Positions 32,869 through 45,721 of a stretch of DNA of 64,000 nucleotides are shown one piece after another. Position 1 is the first letter of the stretch. The number at the start of each line of letters is the position of its first letter. This stretch comes from Stenopsyche tienmushanensis. Its lineage: Eukaryota; Arthropoda; Insecta; Trichoptera; Stenopsychidae. The notes under the pieces are model-generated. The model saw nothing but the letters and a program-made list of their open reading frames with translations. It was not told the DNA's origin and ran no database searches. The translations under genes and the position numbers were made by a program. The stretch is taken from positions 62,001 through 126,000 of the forward strand of contig WACJ01000100.1 in assembly GCA_008973525.1 (NCBI GenBank), in the 5' to 3' direction.

Positions 32869-34016
32869 CTATAACTGCTTTCTAAGTCATTAATTATATA
32901 TTGTCCTTTGGTCTTCTATAGATGATAAGACATTTTATCGAGAGACTTCTTCTGGTCACAGCTTTTTCCAGCAAGAATTTAAAGTGAAATGTTGAGAAAT
33001 AATATCGACAGAATTTCGAATAGAATTTTTTCCAGGCTTGTGAAAGTGCTAAATATTGAAATTATACCTTGGTCTAAGGGTAGGTTTGTTGTCTCAAACC
33101 GAGTTATATAAAGCGGTTTGTAAAAAACAGACCACAATTTATACGACCGTATTGTATAAAACCGTGTTATACGAGGGCGATTGTGGAAGGCGAAATTCGT
33201 TTAAAAATCCATTTTAAGTATCGTTAAAACTATGTATATACAGAATGCTATTTTGCTATCATTCGAAGGGTTAAAATGCAATATACTAAATAATTCAATC
33301 TCAAGGAAGTCCGCATTCAACAGCGAATAGACACCAACTGATGAATATGAAATAAAATCTTATATTATGCGGTCATCGACGTGCTGAGCAAAAAAATACT
33401 TTTTTTTCTAGAACGAGTTAACCGTTCGACTCGTACATGAATTCATTAGCAACGATTCTCTGCCAAAAATAATTATTTGTCAAATAAGCAATTTTTTCGA
33501 TCATTACTTTATGTTTTAGAACAAAGCGGCAATTCAATTGCAAAATGTTTATTTTTGAAATCACCTTATTTGATCTGCTGGACGTCTGGATTTCTTGTAT
33601 ATTCAATAAGATCCTTTTGATGTTAACATTCGAGTAGAACATATGGATTTTATATCCAACAAAGTCATATTTTATGGTATTCACCTGCTCGTGACTTGCG
33701 TGTGTTGTATGATTGTATCGTTGTATTTGCATATTGGAAAATGATGGAATATTTAATTATTTGTGGAGCCTTTTTGCAACTATTTGTTGATAATAAAAAC
33801 CAAAATTTTCCGAATGTTGATTCACATTTTTTTACAAAAATGTGCTTAATTATACTGTCAATCTATTGTATTTTCGATCAACTATGTTTCCACGAGAACG
33901 CTTTGTTAATAAACTATGGATACAGAATTTATAAGTAAGAAGTTAAAGAAATAAGTAAATATCCCCATCCCTAAAAAATGAGAAAAAAAAATGGGAAAAA
34001 TCAATGTATAATTTAA
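32869..34016. other. No recognisable gene; pogo-like words
   Basis: At 33090-33175 the words ACCGAGTTATATAAAGCGG and ACCGTGTTATACGAGGGCG look like decayed pogo-type ends, not clearly paired. The 104-codon minus frame at 33418-33732 has no recognisable family. Confidence 0.4.
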
Positions 34017-34410
34017 TTAACCCCTTAAAAAGGTAAAACACACGAGACGAGAAGAACAGAGATGGGGAGAGTATCATGCAGATCGGAGATTGTAAATGGG
34101 AGACAAAGACGGAGAGAGTATCTTTCGTATATCATACGGTTGTATAGATCGTTAACCCAAATTTATCGACTAATAATGGTATCGGAATGATATAATGAAT
34201 CGATTTCAAGTATATTGATTATGTTTACGCAAAGAAATTACCGAATATTCTGTGCCATCGACAGTGTTTATTTATTTATATACACTCTTCATACACGCTG
34301 CAGCGATCCTGACAGATAAGTAGATTTGTATGGATGATAAGTGGCGGACATGCAAATATAGTATTTAAGTTTATGATGATTTAAAATTAGGTCACTATTC
34401 AAAGGGTTAA
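34017..34410 (+). mobile_element. piggyBac-type MITE, copy 3, complete
   Basis: TTAA at 34017-34020 and at 34407-34410 bounds the copy. The left end is CCCCTTAAAAAGGTAAAACA and the right end is GGTCACTATTCAAAGGG, whose complement begins CCCTTTGAATAG. Length 394 bp with the duplications, nearly identical in length to 61660-62056. Non-coding. Confidence 0.85.
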
Positions 34411-35597
34411 CAGCCTGATCGTAATGATGGCGATATAGAATAAGAAAAAAAATCACTAAACATAAATTATAACACACAAAGGCCACAATAGCCGGCTGCT
34501 ATTAAAGTGTCGCAATTCTCAACCTCTTGTATTTTTTAGCACTTTCTAGCTTCAAACATCCGACGGACGTCACAATCACTTCCCGACACCAATCATCCGT
34601 CTTATAGGAGGTAATTTATTCGAGTATTTCAGTTAACCGCTATGAAATATGCGGTGACACTGTCCTAGACGCTCACGCGGTTGTTAACAGGGACGTTAAA
34701 GTTAAATTTATTTCACACTTTCTGACGATTTATCGCCTGGGCCAAGAAACCGCCTGTGAAAGTGACTTGCTGAATACTTCTTCAAGAGACAGAAGGTTTG
34801 CCCATGTCGACTAAATCGTCACTCTTATTGCCCAAAGCCATGTACCTATTCAAAAGTGAGCATTCTGTATCGCGCGAATATAATCATTGAGTAAAAAATA
34901 CGCATTCAAATTTAAGCTCCCGACAATCGTGTGTTAATTTGAAGGTATCATACTAGTTGAAATAATTCTTCCAGATCTGACACCAATGGATTTCTTTGTC
35001 TAGGGACATGCCCAATCCGTGGCTCGCACGGTCTTTAGACCTCTAGACTCCATATATATGTGCCAAACATGCTGTATTAATCTTATAATTGATATTTATT
35101 TAATAGAATATGAATAAAAATGATCAATATTATGTAAGCTGGATGTAATAGCCTATGAAAATATGCTTGAATTGCTTGGGTACGTTTGTATTATTAAGAA
35201 AACATATTTTAACACGCTTATAACGAACACAAATGTTGTGAAATATGCACAATGTAAATCGTTTATTATAAACTCAGTATAACCAATATTTTATTATTTC
35301 CTTTGAGATTGGGGAGTTGAGATATCGAGAAAACTGAAATATCCATAGGTCATTAAAAATATCTTTATTGATCTAAAAATAAGTAAAAAATAGGCATTAG
35401 GAAAAATAGGCATTAAGGATGTAACTTGGTTCGATTATTGGTGTAAAAGATGAAGTGATAAAAATTGAATAAATATTCATCTTAAATGGTTAGTTTGCCA
35501 TACAGCTCACTTGCAATACAGTCAATGCAAACGCTATAATTAATGAATACTTTGTATAGAATAAGATTGAAAATATAAAATTAAGTAATCTCGTTAA
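34411..35597. other. No recognisable gene
   Basis: The 34560-34860 stretch is GC-richer without a coherent frame. The remainder is AT-rich. Nothing else supported. Confidence 0.45.
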
Positions 35598-35906
35598 CAT
35601 AGCCGTAACTAAGGTATGAAGCGCCCGTGGCAAGTATCTACCTTAACCCCCCCCCCCTCACCTCGTAAAAAGCTCTAAAATAGGACAGAGTGGCCAAAAG
35701 GTTTGTATGCGCAACCGGTCCGTTTTTCGGACTGCAGATATGACGAATAGAGTCAATCAGCGTTGATTCGTATAAAGTAGAATGGTTGAGTAAAATAAAA
35801 AAAACATGTGCAGCTCTCGACCGGGTCGGTATACTGCGTTTTGCGCCCCAAGCCCAGTTGTGCCGGTGGCGGGCGTCTGATTTGCCATGCTCTTGTCACG
35901 GCCCTG
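35598..35906 (+). mobile_element. Dispersed repeat R, hAT-like copy 2
   Basis: Left CATAGCCGTAACTAAGG (35598-35614) and right CTTGTCACGGCCCTG (complement CAGGGCCGTGACAAG) are inverted ends. The 8-bp flanks CTCGTTAA and GTCGTTAT agree at 6 of 8 positions, consistent with a hAT-type target duplication. A C-run occurs at 35647-35656. Internal SGQKVCMRNRSVFRTADMTN carries the peptide shared by R copies. 309 bp; no transposase. Confidence 0.65.
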
Positions 35907-37504
35907 GTCGTTATAAACGAGAAATTGTTATAAGTACACTTTTTCGCCATTCATTATACGGTTACTTGCTTTATTGGTTCAATGGTAGTCATTTAAAATT
36001 CTAAATCTTCGAATTGATAATATTGAATATATTTTTTTTTTTGAACGGGCAATGTCTACTAGAACAAATTCACATTTTATAAATTATCCGATAAGAATAT
36101 TCAAAAGAGTCTTCGACTCTCCTTTATTATTCCCGTATGAAATGAAATATATTTCGTAGCACACGACAGGTTGGTGATTCGGCCGGTAATAATAAATACC
36201 TGGCGACACACAAGAGTTGTTTTTTGTCAACTATAAATATATCTCCACTTTCGTTTCAGGCCGGAAAGGATGTCATGCCTCGTGATTTCGTTTATATAAA
36301 AAAATGCTGAATATTGCGGCGAATCATTGCTGTTCCATATCTTATCTACCTGAATAAAGCAATGTTCAAAAAAAGACTTCCAGCCAGATATGTAAATATT
36401 ATTATCAGATACTAGCTGAATGGGTGTTTTATTCTGTTGCATCATTGATGGACTTAGAATTGAATCTGATTATTCTTCAGACATTTTCAAGGTGTTTTTT
36501 GATATATAGATCGCAATTTTCCAAGATTGCTTAAATAATGTAGCTAAATAAATATGAAAGAAATGATTTATTTAAAGCAATGTTTTAAATTTTCCATTAT
36601 AATATCCTACAGTGTGGGGTAAGAAGAAACATTAGTGAAACCACTATGATAATGCGCTTCCTCGAGCTAACAAATGCTTCAGGAGAGGTTAGACATTGAA
36701 GTCTCACAGTTGGATCTCTCTTTCTTAAGGACCTTAAGGGGTCTTAAAGACAAATTAATAATACCCTGTTTTAGCACAAAGAGCAAACTTCTTATAAGTC
36801 GTTACCATGTATTCAAGTATTTGCTTCAGCTTCTTGCCTTCTTGAATGAGAAATTTCATAACATGATTCATGTAATCCATAGGGTTCAAGCAAGACTATT
36901 TTTATATTTAGACAGCACTTATTAATGAACGATTATATAAAGCAGAAAATTATTTAGCATGTAAATATATAAAATAACAGTTAGCAAAATTACAATTTCT
37001 AAACGTGGAAATGGTAAACATAAGTCGAACAAAGTAGAAATATGTGGACGTAAAATATAATTCTTAGAACAATGGCAAACAATATAACATAAACCCAATG
37101 ACCTAAGCCGTGAGCTGCGCGTTATATTAAGAACAATAAATGAATTCCTAGAAAATAATCTTTCGCCTTTAACTCTTATCGGTCCGTTTTCTCGCCCGTT
37201 TGAGACATCGATTTTTCCGATGTTCTTGCAATGTTAGTATTATTGAGTGTGAATCGATGTGTTTATGTTTAGTATAGATTTTCATCGTTTGACTGCTACA
37301 CCGCTACCAAAAAATGACAAACAGGAAATTTGGTAACAAGGAAGATAAAAAATCCTCCTGAAACATAAACCGATTTCAATTATTTACAGCTGAAGGAAAT
37401 ATCAATGCGGCTATAATAATTATTACAAAATGTTTTTTTTAATGTTTCTAATAATGAGAACCTGCTCAAACTGTGTTATTTTTTAATTCTCCGGATAAGT
37501 GACG
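35907..37504. other. No recognisable gene
   Basis: AT-rich spacer. The plus frame 36674-36925 (83 codons, Leu-rich) is unrecognised. Nothing supported. Confidence 0.5.
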
Positions 37505-37960
37505 TCGAAATGCTTTGAGGCGGGGGCGCCCTTGGAGGCAGAGCCCCCGGGCGGCTCTTCGTCTCCACGTGCTCGTCGGGATGGCCGTGCTGGCGCACGG
37601 ATCCGTTCTTCTATCGGGCCGTGATGCTGCTGGACGAATGTATGGAACAGACGTCGAATAGAAAGACTTTCTTCTCTAAATAACTATTTATTCCACACGA
37701 GAGAAATCTGGCTGCAGGAAGGACGATCTCCCACATTCAAGGCTAACCGACGACTCTCCCGACTCCCGTCTCCTGCGCGTCACTACCCGACCGGCACGCG
37801 CAAAAAGCGATCCGTCGGTATGCAGGTGCAATGTCTCCGTAGGGTCACAAGAGAGGGCACTGTTAAAATAACACATTGCACCTGGAGAGAGACGGAAGAT
37901 GTCGCTGTTAATCCACTCGGATTAACAGCGCTACTACGTGGGGATGATAAATGGCCCACG
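37505..37960 (-). repeat. LTR-retrotransposon-like fragment, copy 2
   Basis: The GC-richest island of the region. The minus strand shows ACATCTTCCGTCTCTCTCC, GGGAGTCGGGAGAGTCGTCGG, TAGCCTTGAATG, GGACGATC-like and CTGCAGCCAG blocks, AATAAA (about 37687-37692), TTCTTTCTATTCGACG-like tail, then a GC-rich leader-like segment (about 37505-37610). It aligns in order with 3375-3672. No protein-coding capacity for gag or pol. It adjoins a piggyBac-type end at 37985. Confidence 0.5.
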
Positions 37961-37979
37961 TGACAGTATCATCCAATTT

Positions 37980-38848
37980 GTATGGTAGGATGATCGCGTA
38001 TTTGCGAGCGAATTCCATTGATTCAAAAAGAGCACTCAGAAAGAGAAAGACAGAGACGAATAAAACGTAGCGAGCGATTTTGAACAATTAAGACAATATG
38101 TTGAGAGCTTCTTTACATTTTTTCGCTTCCTGGTGATCGAGAATCTGTTTCATCTTTTTATAACAAGGAGTACAATTACTTCTAATATATTTGCCATGCG
38201 GATTTTTATGAATTTATAAGCCGCGAAACACCTTTTTCGCTTTCTTCTTTTTATTCTTGAGTCTAGCATTTTCCGACCACAACCATTCTCTTACTAGAAG
38301 CTCCCGGAATTTTCTAATTTGAGTATAAAAAAATAGTGATATTTTTGCAGGAAAAGTATGCTTTTCAACCGAATGAAGGTTCTTGGTCTGAATATCTTTC
38401 GAGATCAACCTCAAAAATTGCATTCCTACCCTTGTCTATTTGCACTTCCTTATCTTCACTTTGTTTTCGTTAGTTCGTCTAATGACAGAGTAATTGATGA
38501 AGCTTATCGATCTAAGATAAATAACACCTGAGAGAAGACGTCCTACATGTCGCATTCTGGTCGTCTGTGTTTATTCTAGTGTGCTATAATATCACATTGC
38601 TATTCCTTCTGTTTACGCTCCGACTATCGAATTAGGACCCAGTGAGAAACGACACTGATTCAGGCTGGGCGACGAGAGTGTTAAATATAAGCCTCATACG
38701 CGCTGCTGCTGTCACTGACAGATAAGTGAATTTGTACGGATGATAAGTGGCGGACAAGCAAATATAGCACCTAAGACTATGAAGATTTTAAATAAGAAAT
38801 ATGATTTTATAATTCTTCTAATTATTTATTTCGCCAATTCAAAGGGCT
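37980..38848 (+). mobile_element. piggyBac-type element, larger or interrupted copy
   Basis: 37985-38070 matches the 5' part of the family (GCGAATTCCATTGATTCAAA, AGAGCACTCAGAAAGAGA) and starts with the TCGCGTATTTGCGA motif. 38690-38848 matches the 3' part (CTGACAGATAAGTGAATTTG, GGATGATAAGTGGCGGACAA, CCAATTCAAAGGGCTT). About 620 bp of unrelated sequence (38070-38690) lies between. It is either an insertion or the interior that shorter copies have lost. A minus frame there (38214-38423, Lys/Arg-rich) is not recognisable as a piggyBac transposase. Confidence 0.5.
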
Positions 38849-39640
38849 TCTTTCTTTATGACTTTCTCACTATTGGACCATTGTCGTTCAATTGTTCAAC
38901 CATGACATTAGTATGCCCATGAAGTCTAATTTTATGCTTCTACGCACATTTTTTGATTACTTCAGTACTAGTATTTATTTTGAAGTCATTATGGATCACG
39001 AGCGAATCAAGAAGCGTTCATCATATTCAATTCTGGAATATGATGATTCAGCGAGCTTTTTAAGCTCGATCTTATGAAATATTTCTAAAGATAGTGAATT
39101 GGGAAAAAAATGCAAATTAATCAGACTGGCTGCTGTCAGATCTTTGATTTTATTTTTATGAAGCGATCAAAGCAACCACTTCCATCCCATTACTTTTGGG
39201 ATTCGATCTGTTTCGCCGAGTACTATTACTGTCCTCTTATTCAAAGCGGCTTACATGCGCCAAGCGTTGAAAGAATCATAACTCGATGAAGAGACTCGAT
39301 GAAAGCTTTAAGCTTCTGCAGACGTCAGTCGTTTAAATTTAGCCAATTATAACGCAATAAACCTGGCGAATATCATTCTGTTGATAAATATTCTCGAATT
39401 TAACACATGGACAGAAATAATATGCTGTGGTACGATCGCTTGTGAACACCTTGTTGTATTGTTGCACTCGGCAGTGCCAGTAATTACTTTGACCCCTTGA
39501 GGACCTTGGAAATTTGTCGACCAGGTCAGCGATGTTGACCCATTACATCCGAGGCAACGAGTTAACATCTCGCTACTGAGTTATGCATCGCCGATGTTAT
39601 CTCGCTATTTTACGACTTGCAGAGGAGTTATTTGCACGTG
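38849..39640. other. No recognisable gene
   Basis: A GC-richer patch at 39300-39570 carries an unrecognised 73-codon minus frame. Nothing else supported. Confidence 0.4.
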
Positions 39641-39840
39641 AAAATTCGTTCGAAATAATCACACCGTTAAAAACTTTTTAATTAAATTTAATTTAAATAT
39701 GCAAATTGCACCGTCGGTAAGAAGGCTCATTTCGCAGGTTCATATGTAAAGTGCCATAATATGCATATATTTATTGTTTTGCGATGAATATGTTTGATAT
39801 GGCTAATTTGCAGACGATTTTACTTTAATGACTGAAAGCT
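39640..39840. promoter_or_regulatory. Octamer/homeodomain motif block
   Basis: TTTTTAATTAAATTTAATTT precedes a perfect POU octamer ATGCAAAT, followed by AATATGCATATATTTATTG, TTTGCGATGAATATG and GCTAATTTGCAGACG. Motif density without simple repeats suggests an enhancer. Inferred only. Confidence 0.3.
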
Positions 39841-42800
39841 CAGTCTTCTGAGTATAATTATATTCGATGTTGAGACAAATTATACGTATGGAGCATTTAA
39901 AATGACAGTGGGCCGACTATGTAGCAAGGTGAATGGAAAAAAATGGACAAAGGCCGTCATGCAATCGTACTAAAGAAATTCAAGTCGATTAAGTGTATTT
40001 AACACTATGTTTAACGAATATTTTTAGTAACTTACTCCACCAATACGGTTATCATCCAATAAAATTATATCAATGTTTTTGGTTTATTTGATATATATTA
40101 TTTAAATCGGCTTCGTTTTCTTTGAAACTTATATCAGAGACATGTATATCGAGGTGACGTATTGATATTTGGTGCTACACATTAGATAGAAGATCAATTT
40201 GAGTATATATTCGTATCCTTTCATAACTAATAATCAACAAAAATACTAAGAAATAATAGTAAATGTTTTTGTAATTTTGCTCATGAAATTCTAGTGTGTG
40301 CGGCAAACTTAGTGTTAACGCATTCAAGCTAAATTATAAAACATTAGTGTGTTCCTGGGATCAATATAAAAATAATAAAAAGCATTTTAGTCTCATCTCA
40401 AACATACAAACATATTTTTTTGTAGTTTCAGCAATTAATTTTTTGGGGGCTATGAAAGATCTTTTGCTACGTTTTACACATAGATCCTATGTCCTAAGTG
40501 TCAGGGTTGTCGAAATAGATTTTTTTTTCAACATTTTAACATGAAAATACACCCAAAATTTCACCTTTAAATCGTCATAACTTTTTAATCTATGGATCGT
40601 AATAGCATGAAATAATTGATTTTGTATATTGCAATGTATTTTTGATCTAAATTCATCATTATTTAATGCAATATACTGTGAATGATCTAAATTCCGATTA
40701 GTAGATTTGCGAAGCACAAGAATCGGCTTTGCATCCAGCGTTCCCACAGAAGCACAATGCGTATGTATTTAAGCAATAAACCAGGCATTTTTCATGACGA
40801 TCAAATAAAAATGTATATATGACGAGGGAGTTTTCCTTGGCGGTCTACATTACTGCTTATAGCTACCATTATAATTTTTTTCTAAAAGTGACTTAATGGA
40901 GTTTAAAAGTGCCATAGATCACGACAATATTCAATTACTTTTTAACAAATTATTTTCAATTTTACTTCATATTTCATATTTTTTGTTAAAGGAGAAACGT
41001 ATGTACATTTTTTCAGATGAGATTATAAAATCTGCATTATAAAACTGTAACGTACATAATTCGTAAATCATGTAATACTAACCTTTTTAAAATTTTGCTC
41101 ATCATTCATTTTCATCCGATTTAAGGGAGTTTTTAATCACTATATACATATTTACTGATGTAAAAGTATTTATAGGAAATGGTTCTTGAATACATCGCCT
41201 CAATATGAAACTATTAAAGTTTAATTCCCTGGCTTAATTCAAAAATTGTAGATACATTTGTTTAATGTATGCTTAACCATTATCTCAGTTGTGAAGCTTT
41301 AAATATATTTTTTTAATTGTTCGTTGAGCTTTCGAATTAGACCCAAACAACCTGTTCAAGAACAAAACCTTATCAACTAATGACTCAAGTCATTGGATTT
41401 AAACTAACTCTTAATTGCCATTGTTTCCCGTTATTCAAGAGACGATGTACCATTGCGTTGTCATATGATGGTTTTCATTATTAAGGGTTGTTGTGGAAGA
41501 AACACTTCATTACTATAATATGGACTCTACAAAAACACCATAACATTGACCATATGTTCTTTACAGGGATTGGATTGTCAAGAAGAAACAAGAAGGCATG
41601 TTAAAATAATCTCGTTCATAATCGCAATTAAATATTTAAATATCTTTATTTTTAAAATATCAGCCAATTTTAACACGTTCCTTGCCGATGACATTTTGTT
41701 TATATATTCTTATCTGCTCGAGGGCAGGACAACCGTTTATGGTTTATGATACTTATATTATATTTTCTGCTTAAATCAATCTATTTGTTTTGTAATAATT
41801 TGAATTTCAATTACTCTTTTATCGTATTAATTATAAGAATTTATTAGCTAATAAGATTTTCTGCTGAATTCAATAATACGTACTATATACTATGATATAT
41901 CTATGTAAATATATTAATATATATTTTTCTTATTCGTGATGTTAAAATGTTGCCTACGTTAGGAGATAAACGCGCGCAAAGCTCCCCCGTACGTAATGTG
42001 TTATAAATTTATATATTTAAAAATGAATGTGTGTCGCGCGGCGAGGGGTTTGTCATGTATACATTCTTATACCGTTCATCCTATTGCGATGAAACTTTGG
42101 TGAGTTATTGGGCATGTATCTGAGAAGGTTTTTATATTGGTATGATCATTATTCGTATGCGGAATTTGTTTTGTGTCCCTATTTTTGTTTTGTGTCTTTC
42201 TACTATTTTTCAAGGAAAAATCCTCAGCATATCCCTAGTCTCTATCGAGATAATAGTTATACAAGCACTCTTCGATAGGTTAAATGTGTAATATAGAAAA
42301 TATGGATGTAACTCTATAAATGGATATTTATGAGTTCCTAGAATTGCAGTCGACTGTCTGTAGCTGCACTATGATGATAATGATGATTTGCTATATAACA
42401 TTGATATATTAGCAATGTCGAATATTCCATTTAATCAATAACTTGTTTTGAACAAGTGACCGTTTGGGATTAACTGTATCCATGTGTGCTGGGAATGAAG
42501 TTTAAAAGATTATTGCCGCGTCTTTTCTGACTTTTATGATTACGAAAATATACAGGGAGAGCGACGTATCAAGAAACCTTAAAAAGCAATGCTTTTCATG
42601 GACACATAGCGGTAAATTCATGCGGTCTGTATTAATTAGCGTTGTCTGAAGAGAAAGACTTACGCGACAATAAAAATGTTCCGCATTTCAAAGTTGTCCG
42701 ATAGCCACGCAAGAAAACGAAGAACCGGTTAATTTTATAGCCTAGTTGTGAAACTCGACAAATGCTTGTCTCCTCAACTATACGACTCTTATTATTGAAC

Positions 42801-43015
42801 TAACTGCCTCAAGTGTCACTTCAATATTAATGCCATCATCTTGCCTAATTGGCGACGGTCACGTATTTTCGCACATCGAAAAATATGATCCTTCAGTTTC
42901 AACAATTGATATTTGGCCGTTTGATGCACTTTTCGGCGAGTCTTCCACATCTTCCATGTCTTCGTCGACCCCTTTTTATCGTGAAGATCTGGTTTCCTTT
43001 ACCGGCAATGTGTTA
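39841..43015. other. No recognisable gene
   Basis: A long AT-rich stretch. Minus frame 40487-40747 and plus frame 42830-43111 show no family and no splice context. There is a short GC-rich patch at 41965-42060. Nothing supported. Confidence 0.45.
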
Positions 43016-43235
43016 ATAAAGATTTATCAGCGCATTAAAATAGCTGTATTAATGAACTTAATTAACAACTTTTTTGTTGTCGATTTTTTGTGGTTCAGTT
43101 TCGTATTATAAATGAGCACAAGCATTAATAACCCTGAATTGACATTTCGCAATTAATTGTCGTCATGTATCAACATCATATGAACTCATTAATTAAATTA
43201 ACCTTTCGTTTTGCATAAATCGGATCACATATATC
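43016..43235. promoter_or_regulatory. TAAT-rich block, candidate enhancer
   Basis: Repeated TTAATTA-type motifs: GTATTAATGAACTTAATTAA, AAGCATTAATAACCC, CGCAATTAATTGTCGTCATG, CTCATTAATTAAATTAACC and TTTTGCATAAATCGG. Resembles the block at 24378-24700. Confidence 0.3.
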
Positions 43236-44629
43236 AAACCGACAAAAGTGGATCTTGTCTCGTGTCATTGCATTGCTATTCGTGTATTCAAATTGAGCGG
43301 TACTTCTTTGGCGACCACTTTTTTGCCGTTTAATATATCAAACTATATATTACGCACAGTGTTGTAAATGTGCTAAAATTTTAGGAAACTATTGTTGTTT
43401 TCCCACACATAAAATATTACATTCGGAATGATTCGCATTCAATCATTTTGGCATTATAAAAGCATAAAAATGCAAACGATCAAATTCATCAGATCATCAT
43501 TATCAACTTATAAAAGCAACAAGTATCCTACTTTAGGTATATATTAATGTTGATAGAATTATCAGGATCGTTGACAAATATTGGCGTTCAATATAGCATC
43601 AAATTATACACATGGTCGATTAAATTATCGACCATTAACACTATAAATACGGGACGCGCAAATCTGTATTTCTCATCCATTCTACTTTATGTACATAAAA
43701 AACACGTTAAACTTTATATTTACTCTTATATATTGTTTTAACATGTTAACATGTTGTATAAAGATACCACTAATATTATATTTAACTAAAATATTATCAA
43801 AACTTATGCAAAAAAGTCGTTTCTGAGTAAAATGTCTGTTTAAAATCTGTACATACATATTCTTCTATACAAATAATTTGAATGCATTTTATGCAATAAT
43901 CATGTTTTTGCGTGTGCCCTTTTTATCACATATTGTTCTATTATATTGCTAGCAATCTAAAGTGGAAGTGCAAATCTAAAAATAATTTGGAGCGACGATT
44001 GGCCACGAATAAACAAGATTCTACTTAGATCATAATTTTAGCAGAAACAATCACCGAAAAATGCTCTCTACTCGCATTTTAGAATCCAATGCGTAAGAAT
44101 TAATACACAAATGGAATTGAATACATAATGAGAAGCCATCAACTCGATATAAATTTCAATAAAAGCGTAAATTCATTTTAATTTCCATCATTACAGCATA
44201 TTTACATAATCGCTGGTGATCATAATCTGCTTGGAAAATTAAATGGAATAGCTTTCATGAACATGATGCGAAATTATGATTACTTTCGAACGATATAATA
44301 ATCATTCTCGTAAATTAATAATTCAAAATTAATACTGACAGACTTAATCGATCGAATCTGTATTTGCTTTCAGTCGATAAAAATAATTGGGAATGATTAT
44401 ATTAGTGCAATAATTTATTTTAACAAAAATCACAGTAAAATTTGTGTAATTTAGCCGCACACATACAATATAGTTTTTAGGTGATTTTTCTTGCCATCAC
44501 TTCTTAGAAGTTTATATTTTACCCTAAAACCTCGATGTGATACAATATTTAGTACTAATTATACTGCATTTCAGCAACAATTGCGAAGAAGCCTGATATT
44601 ATAATACTAGGCGTCCCGCCTAATGTGTG
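43236..44629. other. No recognisable gene
   Basis: AT-rich spacer. Nothing supported. Confidence 0.5.
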
Positions 44630-44857
44630 TTAATCCTTTCCGTTTGAGATTTTTTTCCATAGGTGCTCTATGTTGATCATGATATTTGATCGTGATCATA
44701 AATTTGGTAATCCGCAAAATAAAATATATAATGACGCAACGGAAAACATATCACCGTAACAAGTACAAAATGTCTGACTATCGTTCGGCGTCTATATATC
44801 GCCACGCCGCATTTTTGGCATAAAAATTCTCGCAATGATCTGTGCTTCAAACGGTTA
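44630..44857. mobile_element. piggyBac-type MITE, second family
   Basis: TTAA at 44630-44633 and 44854-44857. The ends TCCTTTCCGTTTGAGATT and, on the complement of the right, CCGTTTGAAGCACAGATC share the CCGTTTGA core. Internal ATATATCGCCACGCCGCAT and CGTTCGGCGTC. 228 bp, non-coding. The two ends differ by a short offset next to TTAA. Confidence 0.65.
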
Positions 44858-45174
44858 AATCAAATGATCATTTTTTTGTATTCCTCGTATTCAGATAGAG
44901 ATTTTTATACGTCCCTTCACAATATTCAGTTTGTCTTTTAGAAATAACGAAGAAGATGAGGCTATTGACCAGATTGGCACTTGACTGACAAAAGTGACAG
45001 CTATTAAAAATGTCAAATATTATGAAAAAACACCCTTGTAAATACAGTTACTACAGTATTTATACGCATGGATAAGGCATTGAATTTGCTAGATTAACAT
45101 TAATTGATGGAAGTAAAGTTGATATTGTTTGGGAAGTCCAAACAACCAATAAAAACAACAAAAAATACTATATA

Positions 45175-45721
45175 TTCAAACCTCTTTTTGTGCGATTTCA
45201 AAGTTATGCGGTTTTTTTTAAAGCATTTAAAAAAAATCATAAAGAGTATGTGTCGAGATATTTTAGATAAAATAGAAAATAAATTATTAACACTAACCAA
45301 AATTTAGAAAAAAATCACAACTTTGAACAGTTTATTCTTTCTAAAATTTTTTGAAAAAAAACTGTTTTGTTTTTTTTTTAAATTGTTTCAAAATTTACAC
45401 TTTAAAAATGTATCCACCAAAGACATTTCCAAAAAATCCCATTACTTATGGAGTTCTCTGAATTCTTTTCTAAATAATTTTCTATTGTTCCTACCAGATT
45501 TAAGTTAGAATTAAATTTTTATTTATTAAAAAGATAAAACTGAAAAAAGGCAAAAAATGATTTTTTTTAACAGTGGCCATTCTTTGATTTTTTTTTGAGG
45601 TAGGGATTATAGCGACATCTTAACTAATTAAGAATTATATTTATATCTTCACTTTTTCTATATAAGTCATTGTTTTTTTTGTGCGATTTTCCGCGGACAT
45701 CGCATAAAAAAAGTTTAAGTG
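45175..45721. mobile_element. Tigger-like MITE, copy d
   Basis: Left TTCAAACCTCTTTTTGTGCG and right ..GCATAAAAAAAGTTTAAGTG (complement CACTTAAACTTTTTTTATGC), TA outside on the right. AAAGTTATGCGGTTTTTTTT lies just inside the left end, as in copies e and f. The interior is A/T-rich without a transposase motif. Confidence 0.75.

Noticed and set aside
33418..33732. 104-codon minus frame
   Set aside because: Composition follows the AT-rich background and no motif is recognisable.
35213..35290. CGCTTATAACGAACAC and CAGTATAACCAAT as pogo-type ends
   Set aside because: The arms do not pair convincingly.
38214..38423. 69-codon Lys/Arg-rich minus frame within the piggyBac-type copy
   Set aside because: Shows none of the piggyBac transposase motifs (DDE core or Cys-rich tail).
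42830..43111. 93-codon plus frame, Ser-rich
   Set aside because: The second half runs into AT-rich hydrophobic sequence typical of chance frames; no splice signals decide it.
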